From contig JAQUXV010000023.1 of assembly GCA_028692205.1 (NCBI GenBank), forward strand, positions 1 to 15,392: DNA of 15,392 nucleotides. Direction: 5' to 3'. A program made the translations under genes and the position numbers. The DNA is from Eubacteriales bacterium. Lineage in GTDB: Bacteria > Bacillota_A > Clostridia > Christensenellales > Aristaeellaceae. The notes beneath the pieces were generated by a model that had not been told where the DNA came from, did no database searches, and saw nothing but the letters and a program-made list of their open reading frames with translations. This document shows, piece by piece, positions 13,638 through 15,392 of this stretch. Position 1 is the first letter of the stretch. Every line of letters begins with the position of its first letter.

Positions 13638-14837
13638 ATGATGAAAAAGAGCATGAAAGGCAAATCCGCCCGTTTCCTGGCGGCTGTTCTGGCCGCCGTT
13701 CTGACGCTTTCGCTGCTTGGCGTTGCCGTCGCGGAAACCTATGCCGTTGTGTACGGCACCAAATCGCTGAACCTGCGTGCCGACGCGAGCACCTCCAGCA
13801 CGAGGCTGGGGGGCTATCCCACAGGCACATGGGTGATTGTAAACGGAAGCAAGAATAATTTTTACGCCGTGAAAACCTATGATGGAAAAAGCGGCTATAT
13901 GAGCAAGAATTTTCTGAATACCACCGACAACCTGACCTACGGCAACGTCGCGATTGTGAGCAATTCCAAATCGACGGCCTTTTTGAACCTGCGCTCGTAC
14001 CCCAGCTATTCCGCGTCGGTAATTACCATTCTGTATAACGGCGTGCCCCTGAACGTACTTTCGGAGGAGAACGGCTGGTACCGGGTGCAGCTGGGCGAAA
14101 CACTGGGCTATGTGCGAAAAGAGTTCACCTCGGTTTCGTATCAGCCGCTTGGCGCGACCGTGGCCACCATTAAAACGCCCAACAACACATCCGTTAATAT
14201 GCGCGTGGCACCGAGCGCCGGCGCGTCGGTACGCCGCCGGTTTGCGGGCGACCGATATGTATCGGTAATTTATCAGGGCACGCACTGGTGGTATGTATGT
14301 ATCGACGGGTATACCGGCTTCATCAGCAGCGATTTCCTGATGGAGGGGCTGAACGCCGAGCGCGATATCTCGGCCCGGGAAGAGGAGGACAATACGCCCG
14401 CCGACCCTGATACAGGCAGCTATGCCCTCGTTAACAACCCGGTGAGCTCCCAGCGCCTCAACTTGCGCGAATTGCCTTCCGCCGCCGCCAATATTGTCGC
14501 CCGGCTGGGCAACGGCACGAAGCTGACGATGCTCGTGCAGGGCATTACCTGGAGCAAAGTCTATGTACCCAGCCTTTCCGCCACCGGCTATGTGATGACC
14601 CGGTATTTGATGTTCTATAACCTGCCCGGTGTCCCGATGCTGACGATTTCTCATCCGCAGGGCACGTACGTCAACCTCCGCAGCGAAGCCTCCATGACCT
14701 CTGCGGTGGTCGCGCGGATGCCCAACGGAAGCGAGGCGATTGTCGTTACGCCGGGTACGGACTGGGTGAAAATTGATTATCAGGGGCAAATCGGTTATGT
14801 AATCAACTACTTTACTTCGATTGCGCAGGATAACTAA
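13638..14837 (+). CDS. Secreted protein with five bacterial SH3 (SH3b) domains
   Basis: A 399-residue exported protein. A signal peptide (basic KKSMKGKSAR, a hydrophobic 13-31, cleavage expected after AVA at 30-32) is followed by five SH3b repeats at about 35-93, 102-163, 172-234, 261-324 and 333-393. Each has the N-[LM]-R-x-x-[PA]-[SD] core (LNLRADAS, LNLRSYPS, VNMRVAPS, LNLRELPS, VNLRSEAS) and a terminal G-[YF]-[VIM]-x-x-x-[FY] strand. A short acidic linker (about 240-258) separates repeats 3 and 4. No hydrolase, amidase or NlpC/P60 domain is attached, so it is a pure binding protein, likely for peptidoglycan or the cell surface; the exact role is unknown. ATG 13638 follows GAAAGGA by seven bases; the next codon is also ATG. 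The frame opens upstream without a good start. Confidence 0.88.
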   Translation: MMKKSMKGKSARFLAAVLAAVLTLSLLGVAVAETYAVVYGTKSLNLRADASTSSTRLGGYPTGTWVIVNGSKNNFYAVKTYDGKSGYMSKNFLNTTDNLTYGNVAIVSNSKSTAFLNLRSYPSYSASVITILYNGVPLNVLSEENGWYRVQLGETLGYVRKEFTSVSYQPLGATVATIKTPNNTSVNMRVAPSAGASVRRRFAGDRYVSVIYQGTHWWYVCIDGYTGFISSDFLMEGLNAERDISAREEEDNTPADPDTGSYALVNNPVSSQRLNLRELPSAAANIVARLGNGTKLTMLVQGITWSKVYVPSLSATGYVMTRYLMFYNLPGVPMLTISHPQGTYVNLRSEASMTSAVVARMPNGSEAIVVTPGTDWVKIDYQGQIGYVINYFTSIAQDN

Positions 14838-14885
14838 GAAAATAACCGTAGATACGGCGCGGCAGATAGGAATGCCGTTCAATAG

Positions 14886-14930
14886 ACCGGAGGGGCGTAT
14901 CCGTTTTGGATGCGCCCCTCCGGTTTGTTG
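14886..14930 (+). terminator. Terminator of the SH3b-repeat protein gene
   Basis: ACCGGAGGGGCGTATCC (14886-14902) and GGATGCGCCCCTCCGGT (14908-14924) form a 17-bp stem with one G-U pair and a GTTTT loop, followed by TTGTTG. This is a strong intrinsic terminator. Confidence 0.9.
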
Positions 14931-15064
14931 AGACCCGATCGCCCACTTAGGATGGAGGCTTACAGCTTTCCGGTGCGTTGGTATCGTACGGCTTTAACGG
15001 GTCTGTGTGCGGTTATGGTGTACCTATATCTGCACGCTCAACCTATATGTGGTTTAATTATAAT

Positions 15065-15105
15065 ATTAGAAAAGCGGGGCGCGTCCGGTTTGGACGCGCC
15101 CCGCT
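15065..15105 (-). terminator. Terminator of the rodA-like gene
   Basis: AGCGGGGCGCGTCC (15073-15086) and GGACGCGCCCCGCT (15092-15105) form a perfect 14-bp stem with a 5-nt loop. Read on the minus strand, it lies 9 bases after the stop and is followed by TTTTCTAATATTA, so it terminates the minus-strand SEDS gene. The stretch 14931-15072 between the two terminators shows no gene. Confidence 0.9.
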
Positions 15106-15114
15106 CAAGAAGCT

Positions 15115-15392
15115 TTATCGTGTATATTTGCCGCGAACGCGGGTCTGCGGCGTTAACAGTTCCGTATTGGTAACGCTGCGGTTGCGAACCACGTTCAGCA
15201 CCAGCCCGATGCCCGCCATGTTGGTAATCAGGTTGCTGCCTCCGTAACTCAGGAAGGGCAGAGGAATGCCTGTAACCGGCATCAGCCCGGTTGTCATGCC
15301 CACGTTCTCAAACACATGGAAAAGCATCATCGCCATTACGCCGATAATAATCATCTGGCCGAAACGGTCCAGCGTATAGCGGGCCAGATATA
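15115..15392 (-). CDS. rodA: RodA-type SEDS peptidoglycan polymerase, C-terminal end (5' truncated by window)
   Basis: The last 91 codons are visible on the minus strand, running in from the window edge to TAA at 15115-15117. The segment FENVGMTTGLMPVTGIPLPFLSYGGSNLITNMAGIGLVLNV is the conserved C-terminal part of SEDS proteins. GLMPVTGIPLPF matches RodA; FtsW usually has GLLPTKGLTLPF. SEDS proteins are multi-pass membrane glycosyltransferases that polymerise lipid II together with a class B PBP, RodA in the elongation machinery. Two membrane segments are visible, followed by a short basic cytoplasmic tail (RNRSVTNTELLTPQTRVRGKYTR begins with it). The gene is convergent with the SH3b gene and has its own terminator. 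Confidence 0.9.
   Translation of the reverse strand, partial: YLARYTLDRFGQMIIIGVMAMMLFHVFENVGMTTGLMPVTGIPLPFLSYGGSNLITNMAGIGLVLNVVRNRSVTNTELLTPQTRVRGKYTR

Noticed and set aside
13125..14882. 585-codon open frame antisense to tlyA and the SH3b gene
   Set aside because: It crosses two real genes and a strong terminator, with no recognisable motifs; a shadow of GC-biased codons.
15059..15064. TATAAT on the plus strand
   Set aside because: It has no -35 partner and leads straight into the rodA terminator; it is the T-rich side of that minus-strand terminator.
1..15392. Mobile element, CRISPR array or defence system
   Set aside because: I looked for transposase or integrase motifs, regular repeats and toxin-antitoxin pairs on both strands and saw none; the genes are ordinary chromosomal functions.

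Overview
The window looks like chromosomal DNA of a moderately GC-rich clostridial Firmicute. It has AAGGAGG-type ribosome binding sites, sigma-A-like promoters, a glgB-glgC-glgD-glgA operon with the GlgD subunit typical of Firmicutes, a BioY behind a BirA-type operator, and secreted proteins with short signal peptides ending in A-x-A/E. The lineage below Clostridia cannot be fixed from sequence alone; Christensenellales-like gut clostridia are a guess. I see no phage, IS element, CRISPR array, tRNA or rRNA.

Layout: (1) 1-156 is the 3' end of a mannonate dehydratase gene (uxuA-like), followed by a possible terminator. (2) 339-1994 is a secreted 5'-nucleotidase/UshA-family enzyme with a very good promoter (TTGACG-17-TATAAT). 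(3) 1995-2525 is a 531-base gap with a very stable hairpin, a promoter and a roughly 197-nt structured leader. (4) 2526-8559 is the glycogen operon: branching enzyme, ADP-glucose pyrophosphorylase catalytic subunit, GlgD partner, and glycogen synthase. (5) A bidirectional terminator separates it from bioY on the minus strand (8828-9379), whose promoter overlaps a BirA operator. (6) Divergent from bioY is a plus-strand run, MFS transporter - AEC permease - alpha/beta esterase - TlyA-like RNA methyltransferase (9677-13490), with tight spacing and a strong terminator. (7) 13638-14837 is a secreted protein with five SH3b repeats, ending in a strong terminator. (8) Convergent to it, the 3' end of a RodA-type SEDS gene (15115-15392, minus strand) has its own terminator.

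Together the glg genes make a full ADP-glucose-to-branched-glycogen pathway: GlgC/GlgD make ADP-glucose, GlgA polymerises it and GlgB branches it. No degradation gene (glgP or debranching enzyme) is in view. BioY is an S-component that would take up biotin, probably with an ECF module encoded elsewhere. The SH3b protein and RodA both relate to the cell wall but are transcribed convergently.

The most interesting unexplained structure is the leader of the glycogen operon. A hairpin carries a 7-nt bulge that is exactly complementary to the 7 nt lying between the glgB Shine-Dalgarno and its AUG. Just upstream are mutually exclusive pairings that resemble an attenuator. This could be an uncharacterised cis-regulatory RNA. 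The evidence is base complementarity read by eye only.
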